From contig JACKHP010000001.1 in NCBI GenBank assembly GCA_020638905.1, positions 124,001 through 188,000 of the forward strand: a stretch of DNA of 64,000 nucleotides, read 5' to 3'. Below the pieces are notes generated by a model. The model searched no databases. It saw nothing but the letters and a program-made list of their open reading frames with translations, and had not been told where the DNA came from. Positions within the stretch are counted from its first letter, which is position 1, and every line of letters starts with the position of its first letter. Source of the stretch: Planctomycetota bacterium. GTDB taxonomy: Bacteria; Planctomycetota; B15-G4. Shown in pieces: positions 1-8,952 of this stretch. Both the position numbers and the translations under genes were made by a program.

Positions 1-1
1 C

Positions 2-493
2 GTGCCGGTGCTGCCGATGGCTGCCGACGTGTACGAGCTCACATTCGACGATCGGCGCGAAGCGCGGCCCTGGTTCCGCGGCGTGCTCGCCGACTGCGCC
101 GAGCGCACGTTCGTGATGCCGCACGTGTCGGACGACGCGCTGCTGCGCGACCCGGGACCTCGGGGCGAAGACGCCCGCAAGCTCCAGTACGCGCTGGCGG
201 GGTTGTTCATCGCGCGCTGGTCGCGTCTGGTCGTCGCCCTGTGGGACGGCGAGTCGTTCCCCGCCTCGGACGAGGGTCGGGCTGCGAGGCGCGGCGGGAC
301 CTCGCACGTCGTCCACATGGCGCTCACCGGCCGCGTCGATGATCGGGAGACGCTCGACGCCCTCGACCGGGCGCTCGCGGTCTCGCCGTCGGCGCGCATG
401 CTCGGTGCAGGCGAACCGCTCGTCGACCTGCAGACTGGTGGGCCCTCTGGGACTCGAACCCAGGACCAACGGATTATGAGTCCGCTGCTCTGA
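2..493 (+). CDS. C-terminal part of an unidentified protein, possibly SLOG/deoxyribosyltransferase-like
   Basis: The reading frame is open from the window edge, so the true start probably lies outside. About 163 residues are visible. I do not recognise the family with certainty. The segment around residues 60-108 (LVVALWDGE, then a Gly-Gly-Thr-Ser-His run and VVHMAL) resembles the stretch in nucleoside 2-deoxyribosyltransferase or SLOG-like folds where an ALWDG strand precedes a GGT turn. That is a fold-level guess. The last 19 codons run antisense through the tRNA gene at 436-512, and the stop lies inside it. No earlier in-frame stop exists, so either the protein really ends there or its original 3-prime end has been lost. 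Confidence 0.5.
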   Translation: MPVLPMAADVYELTFDDRREARPWFRGVLADCAERTFVMPHVSDDALLRDPGPRGEDARKLQYALAGLFIARWSRLVVALWDGESFPASDEGRAARRGGTSHVVHMALTGRVDDRETLDALDRALAVSPSARMLGAGEPLVDLQTGGPSGTRTQDQRIMSPLL

Positions 494-512
494 CCGACTG
501 AGCTAAGGGCCC
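436..512 (-). tRNA. tRNA with CAT anticodon (Ile2 favoured, elongator Met possible)
   Basis: Read on the minus strand, the gene begins GGGCCCTTAGCTCAG and ends AGGGCCC followed by an encoded ACCA. The acceptor arm is seven perfect pairs. The anticodon arm is GCGGA / TCCGT with loop CTCATAA, giving anticodon CAT. The T arm contains GGTTCGAGTCC. The first pair is G-C and the three stacked G-C pairs of initiator tRNA are absent, so this is not the initiator. The D-arm and acceptor look more like the lysidine-modified tRNA-Ile2 than elongator tRNA-Met, but sequence alone does not settle it. The 3-prime end faces the incomplete gene on the left, the geometry expected at a tRNA-type integration site. 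Confidence 0.95.
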
Positions 513-682
513 GCGGACGCGCTCGCGTCGGGGCGCAGTCTGGCCCGCGGGCACGGACGCGCGCAAGACGTGCGTCGCGCGTCCTGCCGCGTCGCGACGG
601 GGAGCGTGCCGCGGTTGACGATCTCCCGGTCGTCGCAGACCATGAGGTCGACCGGTGCCGCGAGCCCGCGAGGAGGACGTCC

Positions 683-2695
683 GTGCATCTCACGAAGGCG
701 TCGAGCACGTTGTTCGCGTCGATCGTGGCCTGTGCGTGCGCACTGACGCCCGCCGCCGCGCAGGACGACGTACGTCCGCTCTGGACTCCGGGCGATGCGC
801 TGCCGGCGCCGGTCATGGGCCTCCCGCTGCCGTCGCGCGTGCGGGATGCCGACGGCGTGGCCCTCCCGTCGATCACGTTCACGGGACGCGTCGTCGACGC
901 GGCCGGCGCGTCGGTCGTCGGCGCGCGCGTGCGCATCGCGCCCAACGGCGCGACGCTCGCACGGCTCGGCGCGCGTCCCGAACCGTTCTGGGAGTTCGTC
1001 GGTCTCGGAGTCGAAGGGTCGCGTTGGGCCGACTACATCCCGTGGGCGCGGGTGCCGGTCACGACGACCGACGCGCAGGGACGCTTCGCGCTCGACGTGC
1101 CGTCCATCCCGGTCGACGTCGAACGCGGCGAGACCAAGGCGGGGATGCCCGAGCCGGTGCTCGTGATCGAGTGGGACGGCTGCGCGACACTCACCGAGCG
1201 GCTCGGACGACTCGATCTCGGAGGCTTCGCGCCGCAGGTCGACCTCGGCGAGCGTGTGCTCGCGGCCGAGGGCGTCGTGCGCGGACGCGTGGTCGACGAC
1301 GCGGGGCGTCCGCTGGCGGGCGCGTCCGTGGTGGCGCGATGGTTCGGCGGACCCTACGGAGCCAGCGAGCGCATGCCCGCGGTCGTCTCGTCCGCGACGC
1401 ACGGCACGACGACCGACGTCGAAGGACGCTTCACGCTGGGGCGGCTCCCACGCAGCGCGGTGACGCTCGGCGTGAGCGCGCCGGGCTTCGTGGCGACCGA
1501 GGTCGCGCTCGACGCGGGTCCGCAGGACGCCGCGAGCACGCACGAGGTGCGGCTGCAGTCCGGCGCGACGCTCGCCGGCTGCGTCGTCGATCCGTCGGGG
1601 CGTCCCGTGGCGGACGCCCGCGTGTTCGCCACCGAGAGGCCCACCGAGTACGTCGGACACGGATGCGTGCTGTCCGGCATCGACGAGGCGCCCGACCGCC
1701 TGCCGATCGAGATCCGAGGTCACGCGAGACCCGGCGCGGTCACGGGCCGTACCGACGCCTCGGGACACTTCGCGCTCGCGGGCCTGCCGCCCGGCGCGCA
1801 TGCCGTGACGGTCTACGCCTTCGGCGACGGACTCGAGCCGGGCGCGGTGCGCGACGTCCCGCCGGGGTCGTCGGGCGTGACGCTCGTCGTCGCGCCGGCG
1901 CGCGACCTGGTCGTGCGCGTGTTCTCGGACGACGGCGGTACGCCGCCCGTCGACGCGCGGCTCGAAGCGTTCCGGCTCACGGGCGCGCAGAACGAGCGCG
2001 AGCCGCTGCGCGTGACGTCCGGCACCGACGGCGCGTTCGTCGTGCACGGCGTCGGACCACACGAGCTGCTGCTGCGCGCGGGAGCGCCGGGCTTCGTGCG
2101 CACCGAACGCACGCTCGTCGTCGCGGACGGCCCCGACGTGCTCGAGTTCGCACTGCCGCGCGGACGTCCGTGCGCGGGCACGATCGTCGACGACCGCGGA
2201 CGTCCGTTGCCCGATGCGTCGATCCTGGTCACGGCGATCGGCGAGACCGGAGTGCGCGGACTCGTGTCCGGGTACGCGCTGAGCGACGCGTCCGGCGACT
2301 TCGTCGTGCAAGGCCCCGACGCGATGGAGCTCGTCGTGTCGGCGCCCGGGCACGTGACGCGGACCTTCACGGCGCCGCCGAGCGTCCCGATCATCCCGCT
2401 CGTGGCCGAGCTGCCGCGCACCGCGTCGCTGCACGTGCGCCTCGTCGACGCCGAGGAGATCGCGCACACCTCGGAGATGTTCTTCCTCGAGCGCGACAAG
2501 GGCGGGGTCGCCGAGGGCATCGTCGTGCGCCCGGTCTGGCGCTTCGCGGTGGAGGGCGACGCGTACGTGTTGCGCGACCTGCCGCCGGGCGTGTTCCGCT
2601 TCGCGTTCAACACGAAGAATACGGCGGAACTCGTCACCCTGCGTCCCGGCGACGACCTGCAGGTCGAGCTCGACGACACGGGGCACCGGCGCTGA
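683..2695 (+). CDS. secreted protein with carboxypeptidase-regulatory-like repeats
   Basis: A GTG start at 683 follows AGGAGG (671-676) by six bases. The 670-residue product has a signal peptide (about residues 1-27, ending in AAAQ). It then shows at least five Ig-like units of the CarboxypepD_reg type, seen in repeated phrases such as GRVVDAAG, GRVVDDAGRPLAGA, VDPSGRPVADA and VDDRGRPLPDA, each followed by a D-G-x-F turn (for example DVEGRFTLGRLP). These beta-sandwich units usually serve as stalks or adhesion modules. No peptidase domain is present. The same repeats form the outer part of the sigma-factor fusion at 39268-42162, so the two are related in architecture. It is transcribed alone and no partner is obvious. 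Confidence 0.85.
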   Translation: MHLTKASSTLFASIVACACALTPAAAQDDVRPLWTPGDALPAPVMGLPLPSRVRDADGVALPSITFTGRVVDAAGASVVGARVRIAPNGATLARLGARPEPFWEFVGLGVEGSRWADYIPWARVPVTTTDAQGRFALDVPSIPVDVERGETKAGMPEPVLVIEWDGCATLTERLGRLDLGGFAPQVDLGERVLAAEGVVRGRVVDDAGRPLAGASVVARWFGGPYGASERMPAVVSSATHGTTTDVEGRFTLGRLPRSAVTLGVSAPGFVATEVALDAGPQDAASTHEVRLQSGATLAGCVVDPSGRPVADARVFATERPTEYVGHGCVLSGIDEAPDRLPIEIRGHARPGAVTGRTDASGHFALAGLPPGAHAVTVYAFGDGLEPGAVRDVPPGSSGVTLVVAPARDLVVRVFSDDGGTPPVDARLEAFRLTGAQNEREPLRVTSGTDGAFVVHGVGPHELLLRAGAPGFVRTERTLVVADGPDVLEFALPRGRPCAGTIVDDRGRPLPDASILVTAIGETGVRGLVSGYALSDASGDFVVQGPDAMELVVSAPGHVTRTFTAPPSVPIIPLVAELPRTASLHVRLVDAEEIAHTSEMFFLERDKGGVAEGIVVRPVWRFAVEGDAYVLRDLPPGVFRFAFNTKNTAELVTLRPGDDLQVELDDTGHRR

Positions 2696-2707
2696 GCCCG
2701 CGCCGGC

Positions 2708-2736
2708 TTGACGTCCTCTCCGACCGCGCGTAGCTT
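2708..2736 (+). promoter_or_regulatory. candidate sigma-70 promoter for the BtrH-like gene
   Basis: TTGACG (2708-2713) and TAGCTT (2731-2736) are separated by 17 bases. They lie 204 bases upstream of the GTG at 2941, just after the stop of the previous gene. This is a fair match to the housekeeping consensus in a GC-rich background but is unproven. Confidence 0.4.
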
Positions 2737-2940
2737 CTCGGGCGGCGTCCGGGTCCGGCGCCGCACTCCCGTGGGTCGCCCGCACCGCGATCCCCCGAGG
2801 GAGCAAAGGGGAACCCTGGATTCCTCCGGACCGTTCGTCCGTGCGTCGAGTCATGCGGCCGTCGTGGCCACTCGTCCCTCGGGCCGGAGTCGTGCAGGGG
2901 TGCGGCGTGCGCGGGGCCGGCTTCGCCGAGAGATCGAATC

Positions 2941-4263
2941 GTGACCGACCAGAAGACCTTCAAGCGCCGCGTGCGCGAGCGCATGGCCAAGACCGGTGAG
3001 TCGTACACCACGGCGCGCCGACAGCTGCTTCCCGCGGGAGCCCTCGACGCGGGACCGTCCGACGCCTTCCCCGGACTGCTGCCGGGCTGCACCCGGTTCG
3101 GCGGCGTGCACGGCGACAGCGCGGTGCTGTGCAACGCCTTCGCCCAGGCGGGCATCGTCTCGCCGCACGACGGACGTCCCTTCAGCGAGGCGATGCTGTT
3201 CGGACTGTGCGGCGGCATCGGCTTCATGTACTTCGTGTTCGAGTACGCGGGACACGCGCCGATCCTCTCGTTCGTGCCGCGACACTGGTCGTTGTCCGAC
3301 GAGTTCTCCGACGGCGCGTTCGAGCGCACGGGCGTGCGCGTCACGCGCAGGACGGGCGGCGCGCCGGGCCCCGCGCGCAAGGCGCTCGACGACGCGCTGG
3401 CCCGCGGACGCACGGCGATCTGCACCGTCGATCCCGCGAAGCTGCCGTGGCTGCACGTGCCGGCCGTGTGGGCCGGCCACGGCGCGCACCTCGTGGGCGT
3501 GTGCGGCATCGACCCGTCCACGGACGTCGCGTGGATCGACGACCGCGCGCGGCGTCCCAACCCGCTCTCGCTCGACGAGCTCGCGGCGGCGCGTGCGTCG
3601 TACAAGAAGGCGAAGCAGCGCCTCGTGACGGTCGACGGACGCGACGAGTCGCACGACCTGGCCGGCGGCATCCGCGCGGCGCTGGCCGAGACGACGCGCG
3701 TCTTCCACGAGGGCAAGGTCAAGGGCTTCGAGAGCAACTTCGGCTTCGCCGGACTCGCGAAGTGGCACGCGATGCTCACGGGCGCGAAGGACAGGAAGTC
3801 GTGGCGGCGCGTGTTCGCCACGGCTCCGCTCGTGCACTTCGCGCTGCGTCGCACGTACGAGTGCATCGCGTTCGAGACCACGCCCCCGGCCGGCGGACGT
3901 CCGCTCTACGCCGACTTCCTCGAGGAGGCGGCCGACGTCACGGGCGACGACGCGCTGCGCGAGGCCGCCGGGCTCGTGCGCCGCTCGGCCGTGCTGTGGG
4001 ACGAGATCGCCGAGCTCGCGCTGCCCGACGACGATCCCGTGCGCGCGCGCACGAAGGCGCTGCTGCTCGGCATCGGCGACGCCCTGCGCCAGGACGGCGC
4101 GGCCGCGTCCGACACGGTCGCGGCGATGCGCGCGGAGATCCCCACGCTCGACGCTCGGGCGACGCTCGAGCCGTCCGACGCGCACGCGCTGTTCGACGCC
4201 ATGGGCGAGCGCGTCGAGGCGATCCTGGCCCTCGAACGGGAGGCGTTCGAGCGGCTCGGCTGA
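2941..4263 (+). CDS. BtrH N-terminal domain / DUF4872-like protein
   Basis: The 440-residue product starts at a GTG. The first 30 residues carry KTFKRRVRERMAKTGESYTT, a short motif also found at the start of other proteins. Residues about 45-440 resemble the family of BtrH, the butirosin acyltransferase with a papain-like fold. The expected Cys lies in FGLCGGIGFMYF (about residue 91), and a His occurs in WAGHGAHLVGVCGID (about residues 178-190). No signal peptide is seen, so it is probably cytoplasmic. Nothing around it suggests an antibiotic cluster. Its substrate is unknown, and the match is to the fold family rather than to a known reaction. Confidence 0.65.
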   Translation: MTDQKTFKRRVRERMAKTGESYTTARRQLLPAGALDAGPSDAFPGLLPGCTRFGGVHGDSAVLCNAFAQAGIVSPHDGRPFSEAMLFGLCGGIGFMYFVFEYAGHAPILSFVPRHWSLSDEFSDGAFERTGVRVTRRTGGAPGPARKALDDALARGRTAICTVDPAKLPWLHVPAVWAGHGAHLVGVCGIDPSTDVAWIDDRARRPNPLSLDELAAARASYKKAKQRLVTVDGRDESHDLAGGIRAALAETTRVFHEGKVKGFESNFGFAGLAKWHAMLTGAKDRKSWRRVFATAPLVHFALRRTYECIAFETTPPAGGRPLYADFLEEAADVTGDDALREAAGLVRRSAVLWDEIAELALPDDDPVRARTKALLLGIGDALRQDGAAASDTVAAMRAEIPTLDARATLEPSDAHALFDAMGERVEAILALEREAFERLG

Positions 4264-4522
4264 CGTCGCCCGCGGTGCCCCCTTGCGCGAATTCCAGACC
4301 GGGTGTTCACTGCTCTCTTGTCCGGGGCAGCGGGCACGCGTGGGATCCCCGACCACGCGGCCACTCCGGCCGGCTCGACGATCCGTTCCCGGATGACGCC
4401 CGGACGGCTCGGCGCGCACGGCGGGGCGCACCGAGATTCCGTGAGGCAGCTTCGCGGCCTTCCACGGATGGCCCCGACACGTCGCGCGAGGTCGCGCACC
4501 TCTGTTCTCTGGAGCAGGTCCG

Positions 4523-5785
4523 ATGTCCCGCATCCTCGTGCGCGCCGCCTGCGCGCTGCTGGCCTTGTCGTTCACCCCCGTCGGCGCGCAGCTCGTGCTG
4601 GGCCTCGACGGACCTCCGGGCCTGATCACCGAGTTCTCGACCACGCCCGGCGCACCCTGCGGCCAGCCCAACCCGTACCTCACCGCCTGCCCGTACGGTC
4701 CCTCGTCGTGCCTCGCGCCGCCCCCCGGTCCGGTGCCCTTCGGGACGATCCTGGGCGACATCGCCGACGACCCGCTGACCGACACGGTCTACGTCACCGA
4801 CGGCTTCAGCATCGGACAGTACGTCGGCGACTCCGCCTGCGGCTTCCCGCCGCCCTGCGGTCCGCTCGTGACCTTCCTGCCGCCGACGGTGCTGGGTCCG
4901 CTGACCGGCATGTGCGGCGACGCCACGGGCACCTTCGCACCCGGCTTCGTGCTGTGGATCACCGACGGCACGCTCGTCTGCGCCATCGCGCCGCCCGCGG
5001 GCTGCGGCGCGGCGACGATCGTCTCGCCGCCCTGCTTCGCGTCGACGATCACCGGCTCTCCGCTCACCGACCTCTCGCTCGATCCCGCGAGCTACACGCT
5101 CTGGGGCGTCGAGTCGGGCGGCTTCGCGATGGCGTACACCCCCGGCACCTGCGCCCTCGGTGCGTTCGTGTTCGTGACGGGATGCAGCGTGACGCCCGCG
5201 CTCACCGGCATCGCGTTCGACACGAACACCCCGCACTTCGCCGGCGGTCCGCCGTGCGCGTACGTGACCGACGGCATGACCGTCGACTACGTCGACCTGC
5301 TCTCGGGCTTCCCCGCGCCGCCGACGTTCTACACGCCGGTGCCGTGCATGCCCGCACCGGCGACGTACCTGTGCGGACTCGCGATGGTGCAGCGCGGCAT
5401 CACCTGGGCCGGTCCGCGCAGCACCGCCACGCTGACCACGTTCGGCCAGTCGTGCTCGCCCGGCCCGACGTTCGGCCTCGAGGTGAGCGGCGCCCCGTCC
5501 GTCGGGACCGCGTGGCTGATCCTGAACTTCAGCTTCCCGGGACCCGGCTACTTCTGCCCCGGCATCCCCGGCGTGGGCACCAAGATCTACGTCGACCCGA
5601 CGTTCCCCGGCTCGGTCACGCCGTTGCCCGCGCTCGGTCCCGGCTGCACGATGCTCCCGCTGCCGATCCCGTCGGGCGCGCCCGCCGGCCTGAACGTCTT
5701 CGCGCAGTTCGTGTTCCTCGGGACGAGCGGCCCGCCCGCGCTCGACGCCACGGGTGGCCTCGCGTTCACGCTCGGTCCTCCCTGA
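4523..5785 (+). CDS. secreted propeller-like protein with a diverged PFKGG/SNGL-type C-terminus
   Basis: The ATG at 4523 follows a GGAG/AGG purine patch. The 420-residue product has a signal peptide (about 1-23, ending VGAQ). The middle shows recurring phrases, VYVTDGFSIGQY, LWITDGTLVCAI, LWGVESGGFAMAY and AYVTDGMTVDYVDL, spaced like blades of a beta-propeller. Several Cys pairs suggest disulphides, hence export. The last 125 residues are a Gly/Pro-rich beta domain that looks like a remote version of the C-terminal domain carried by the following genes. No enzyme motif was seen. It opens the island of secreted proteins reaching to 17.5 kb, and its MSR start resembles the proposed start of the next gene. 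Confidence 0.75.
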   Translation: MSRILVRAACALLALSFTPVGAQLVLGLDGPPGLITEFSTTPGAPCGQPNPYLTACPYGPSSCLAPPPGPVPFGTILGDIADDPLTDTVYVTDGFSIGQYVGDSACGFPPPCGPLVTFLPPTVLGPLTGMCGDATGTFAPGFVLWITDGTLVCAIAPPAGCGAATIVSPPCFASTITGSPLTDLSLDPASYTLWGVESGGFAMAYTPGTCALGAFVFVTGCSVTPALTGIAFDTNTPHFAGGPPCAYVTDGMTVDYVDLLSGFPAPPTFYTPVPCMPAPATYLCGLAMVQRGITWAGPRSTATLTTFGQSCSPGPTFGLEVSGAPSVGTAWLILNFSFPGPGYFCPGIPGVGTKIYVDPTFPGSVTPLPALGPGCTMLPLPIPSGAPAGLNVFAQFVFLGTSGPPALDATGGLAFTLGPP

Positions 5786-5915
5786 TCGCGCGCGGCGCCC
5801 GCTCGGCGTGCTCGAGGCCGTCCGCCGCGACGTCGGACGGATCGCCCGAACCGTCGTCGGCCGCGCGTCGCCCTCGGAGTCGAGCGCGCCGGTGAAGGCG
5901 CCGCCCGAGCGGCCT

Positions 5916-5947
5916 TCTCGAAGCCCCGGCGTAGCGCCGTTTCGAGA
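5916..5947. terminator. hairpin, probable terminator or leader element
   Basis: Arms TCTCGAA (5916-5922) and TTCGAGA (5941-5947) enclose an inner CGGCG-TAG-CGCCG stem. It lies 130 bases after the stop of the upstream gene and about 90 bases before the next start. No T-run follows, so a role as terminator is plausible but not certain. The rest of the 5786-6038 gap shows nothing recognisable apart from the ribosome binding site. Confidence 0.45.
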
Positions 5948-6025
5948 GGTGCCCTAGAGTCGGGACACAGCGGCAAGGTCGCGGGCGCTGGAGCGGCGTG
6001 GCCCGGTTCGCCAGGACGCCAAGCC

Positions 6026-6032
6026 AAGGAGG
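6026..6032 (+). promoter_or_regulatory. strong ribosome binding site pointing to a CTG start
   Basis: AAGGAGG lies six bases upstream of CTG at 6039, which is in frame with the FG-GAP gene. No ATG, GTG or TTG lies at a suitable distance in that frame. The next usable codon, GTG at 6090, would remove the signal peptide. Confidence 0.7.
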
Positions 6033-6038
6033 CTCGAC

Positions 6039-8597
6039 CTGTCTCGCACGATCGCGCTGTCCGTCATCCTGTTCGGCTCCCTGACGCTCGTGAGCGACGC
6101 GGCGTCGCAGTCGCCCCCGTCGTTCCCGGCACCGGTCGCGTACGCCACCGGCCCGAGCGCCGACGCCGTGCTGCTCTGCGACGTCGACGCGGACGGTGCC
6201 CTCGACCTGGTCGCCGCCGTCCGCGAGGGCGACTCGGTGAGCATCCGGCTGGGTGACGGATCCGGCGACTTCGGGACGCAGAGCCTGTACCCCGTCGGAC
6301 CGAAGCCGACGGGACTCACCGCCGGCGACTTCGACGGCGACGGTCGACTCGACCTGGCGACGGCCGACCAGAACGGCCACAGCGTGTCGGTCATCCTCGG
6401 GCTCGGTGGCGGCTCGATGGGACCTCCGCGCCACTTCGCGGTCGGAGGCGCTCCGGCCTCGCTCGCTCCGGGCGACTTCGACGGTGACGGCAACCTCGAC
6501 CTGGCCGTCGCAGACTACTCGTCCGAGTCCGTGTCGGTGTTGCTCGGGAAGGGCAACGGGTCGTTCCGATCCGCCCAGACGTACGCGGTCGGGGTCGGAC
6601 CGAGAGGCATCGCCGTCGCGGACGTCGACGCGGACGGCCAGCCCGACCTGGCCGTGGTCAACCTCGTGTCGGACAGCGTGTCGATCCTGCCGGGTCTCGC
6701 GGGAGGTGTCTTCGGTGCGGCCTCGAGCATCCCGGTGCCCAGCGCGCCCCGCGCGCTCGCGCTGGACGACCTCGACGGCGACGGTGTCGTGGACCTCGCC
6801 GTCGGCTTCGGCACCCTCGCGGGCGTCCCCGAGGGCGGCGTGGCCGTGCTCCCGGGACTCGGCGGCGGCGCGTTCGGCGCCGTCGTCACCCACCCGATCG
6901 CCGGCCGCGTCGTCTCCGTGGTGGCGACCGACCTCGATGCGGACGGCCTGGTCGACCTGGCGGCGGCCGACCTCGCGATCGCCGACTACGGACAGCTCAC
7001 CGTGCTGCGCAACGAGGGCGGCGGCGCCTTCGCGGAGCCGGTGGTCCACGCGTCCGGCGACAGTCCCGTCTCGCTCGCGGCGGGTGACGTCGACGGCGAC
7101 GGGTTGCCCGACCTCGCCGTGACCAGCACCATCGACGCCGGCGGTCGTGTCTTCGTCGCGCGCGGCCTCGGGGGCGCGCAGCTCGAGGGGACGACCGACT
7201 ACGACGTGCCTCCGGGCGCGGCGGCCGTGCAGATGGCCGACCTCGACGAGGACGGCCGGGTCGACGTGGCCGTGTCGACGCTCGGCACCGACGAGTTCGC
7301 CGTGCTGCGGGGCCTCGGTGGTGGCGCGCTCGGCGCGCCGCTGATCACGGTCCCCGGTCAGTTCCCGATCGACTTCGCGCTCGCCGACCTCGACGGCGAC
7401 GGGCACCTCGACCTGGTCACGGCCGACCTCCAGGACGATGCGGTGGCCGTGCTCCACGGCCTCGGCAACGGACTGTTCGGCGCGCCGCAGGCGACGGCCG
7501 CGGGCGACGGTCCGACCGCGTTGGCTCTCGGCGACATCGACCTCGACGGTGATCTCGACATCGCCGTGGCGGATGGGAGCGGCCACGCGCTGACCGTCCT
7601 CGGCAACGAGGGCAGCGGTTTGTTCGGGGGCGCGGCCACGTACCCGCTGGCCGGCAAGGCGTTGACGGTGGCGCTGGTCGACCTGACCGGCGACGGCGAA
7701 CCCGACCTGCTCACCTCGGTCACGCAGGGTGCGTCCGTCGCGGTGTTGCAGGGCCTCGGCGGCGGCTCCTTCGGCATGCAGACCGATCTCGCGCTGGCGG
7801 GCGACGCCAAGGCGATCGTCCCCGCCGACCTCGACGGCGACGGTTTCGTCGACCTGGCCGTCGGCGTCACGCAGTCGGGGAGCGCGGGCAGTCTCTCGCT
7901 GCTCTTCGGTCAGGGCGGCGGGACGTTCGCGTCGCCCGTGAACCACGCAGTCGGCGAGTCTCCCGTGCACATCGCCCTCGCGGACGTCGACGGCGACGGG
8001 TTGCGCGACATCGCCGTGAGCAACCTGTCGTCGAGCACGATCTCGATCCTGCACGCCCAAGCCGGCGGCAGCTTCGGGGACGCGACGGACATCGGCGGAG
8101 TCGTGCGTCCCGAGGGCATCGCCTTCGGCGACCTGGACGGCGACGGTCGTCCGGATCTCGCGGTGGCCGACGACGGCATCGGCGCGGACGGACTCGGCGT
8201 CCTGCTGAACTCGACCGTCGGCGCGGGTCCGTGGACGAACCTCGCCGTCGGACTCGCGGGCGCGTCCGGCGTGCCGAGCCTGCTCGGCAGCGGCAGCCTG
8301 ACGGCCGGTTCGTCGGGAGGGCTCGCACTCAGCGGCGCGTCGCCGTCGGCGCTGTCGATCCTGTTCCTGTCGCTGGCCAGCACGCCCGCCCCGTTCAAGG
8401 GAGGCACGCTGGTGACGGTCCCGATCGGCGTGCTGCTCACGGCGGCCACCGACCCGGACGGTGCGCTCGTCGTGCCGTGGATCTGGCCGGCGGGCCTGCC
8501 CTCGTCGACTTCGATCTGGTTCCAGGTCGCCGTCCAGGACGCGACGGCGCCGGTCGGCGTGTCGCTGAGCAACGGACTCGTCGCCGTGACTCCCTGA
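6039..8597 (+). CDS. secreted FG-GAP protein with 14 repeats and C-terminal PFKGG/SNGL domain, CTG start
   Basis: Translation from CTG 6039 gives 852 residues beginning (M)SRTIALSVILFGSLTLVS, a good signal peptide that a GTG 6090 start would lose. Fourteen FG-GAP/VCBS units of about 49-54 residues follow, each with a calcium-loop motif such as DFDGDGRLDLA or DVDADGQPDLA. Fourteen is what two seven-bladed propellers would need. The last 115 residues are the PFKGG/SNGL domain: GLAGASGVPSLLGSG, APFKGGTLV, WPAGLPSSTS and SLSNGLVAVTP. Such proteins are usually extracellular or surface-bound. The gene and the remnant behind it look like an older copy of the pair at 8953-13500. Confidence 0.88.
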   Translation: MSRTIALSVILFGSLTLVSDAASQSPPSFPAPVAYATGPSADAVLLCDVDADGALDLVAAVREGDSVSIRLGDGSGDFGTQSLYPVGPKPTGLTAGDFDGDGRLDLATADQNGHSVSVILGLGGGSMGPPRHFAVGGAPASLAPGDFDGDGNLDLAVADYSSESVSVLLGKGNGSFRSAQTYAVGVGPRGIAVADVDADGQPDLAVVNLVSDSVSILPGLAGGVFGAASSIPVPSAPRALALDDLDGDGVVDLAVGFGTLAGVPEGGVAVLPGLGGGAFGAVVTHPIAGRVVSVVATDLDADGLVDLAAADLAIADYGQLTVLRNEGGGAFAEPVVHASGDSPVSLAAGDVDGDGLPDLAVTSTIDAGGRVFVARGLGGAQLEGTTDYDVPPGAAAVQMADLDEDGRVDVAVSTLGTDEFAVLRGLGGGALGAPLITVPGQFPIDFALADLDGDGHLDLVTADLQDDAVAVLHGLGNGLFGAPQATAAGDGPTALALGDIDLDGDLDIAVADGSGHALTVLGNEGSGLFGGAATYPLAGKALTVALVDLTGDGEPDLLTSVTQGASVAVLQGLGGGSFGMQTDLALAGDAKAIVPADLDGDGFVDLAVGVTQSGSAGSLSLLFGQGGGTFASPVNHAVGESPVHIALADVDGDGLRDIAVSNLSSSTISILHAQAGGSFGDATDIGGVVRPEGIAFGDLDGDGRPDLAVADDGIGADGLGVLLNSTVGAGPWTNLAVGLAGASGVPSLLGSGSLTAGSSGGLALSGASPSALSILFLSLASTPAPFKGGTLVTVPIGVLLTAATDPDGALVVPWIWPAGLPSSTSIWFQVAVQDATAPVGVSLSNGLVAVTP

Positions 8598-8649
8598 CGG
8601 AGCCGCCCCGCGCCACCGCGCGGCGCGTGATGCAACACGGCAGAACCCA

Positions 8650-8682
8650 CGACGGCGGCGCGCCGCGCGCGCCCGACCGTCG
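8650..8682. terminator. inverted repeat between convergent genes
   Basis: CGACGG (8650-8655) and CCGTCG (8677-8682) form a six-pair stem around a GC-rich loop. The arrangement and sequence parallel the hairpin at 12561-12594, which also sits between an FG-GAP gene and a convergent gene. Confidence 0.5.
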
Positions 8683-8688
8683 TCTCGC

Positions 8689-8800
8689 CTAGGGCGCGAT
8701 CGCTTTCCGTCCGGCGCTCGACTCGAAGCGGCGAGGGTCTCCTGGATCCAGTACTGGGTCCACACCGATGCGCCCGAGGGCACGCCCGCGGGGCGGAAGG
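8689..8800 (-). pseudogene. remnant 3-prime end of a PFKGG/SNGL-domain gene
   Basis: On the minus strand this stretch encodes PAGVPSGASVWTQYWIQET, identical to the end of the protein at 12601-13500, and its stop codon aligns with that gene's stop. The 28 bases GGTCTCCTGGATCCAGTACTG and onward are unchanged. Between this core and the stop, the remnant is seven bases shorter, so the frame is broken. Upstream of the match (above about 8800) nothing of the gene body remains. The gap 8598-8952 holds only this remnant, the hairpin before it and the leader of the next gene. Confidence 0.8.
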
Positions 8801-8952
8801 CGCCCGGGTCTTCCGGGGCGACGTCGGTCACGTCGGCCCGTGCGGGGCCAAATGCGCCCTCATTGCCCCGACCGCTCGCGAATGACGTGTCTCTCCCCGC
8901 GGCCGGTGCCTGGGGGCAGCGGGTCGCCAGCGTCCGCCACGAGATCTCGACC

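Noticed and set aside
503..2854. Long minus-strand open frame opposite the carboxypeptidase-regulatory-like gene
   Set aside because: It is Arg-rich without motifs and mirrors the real gene; a GC-rich shadow. The same holds for other long frames such as 16391-21382 (+), 21840-26375 (-), 38221-42171 (-), 43517-47041 (+) and 52538-55666 (+).
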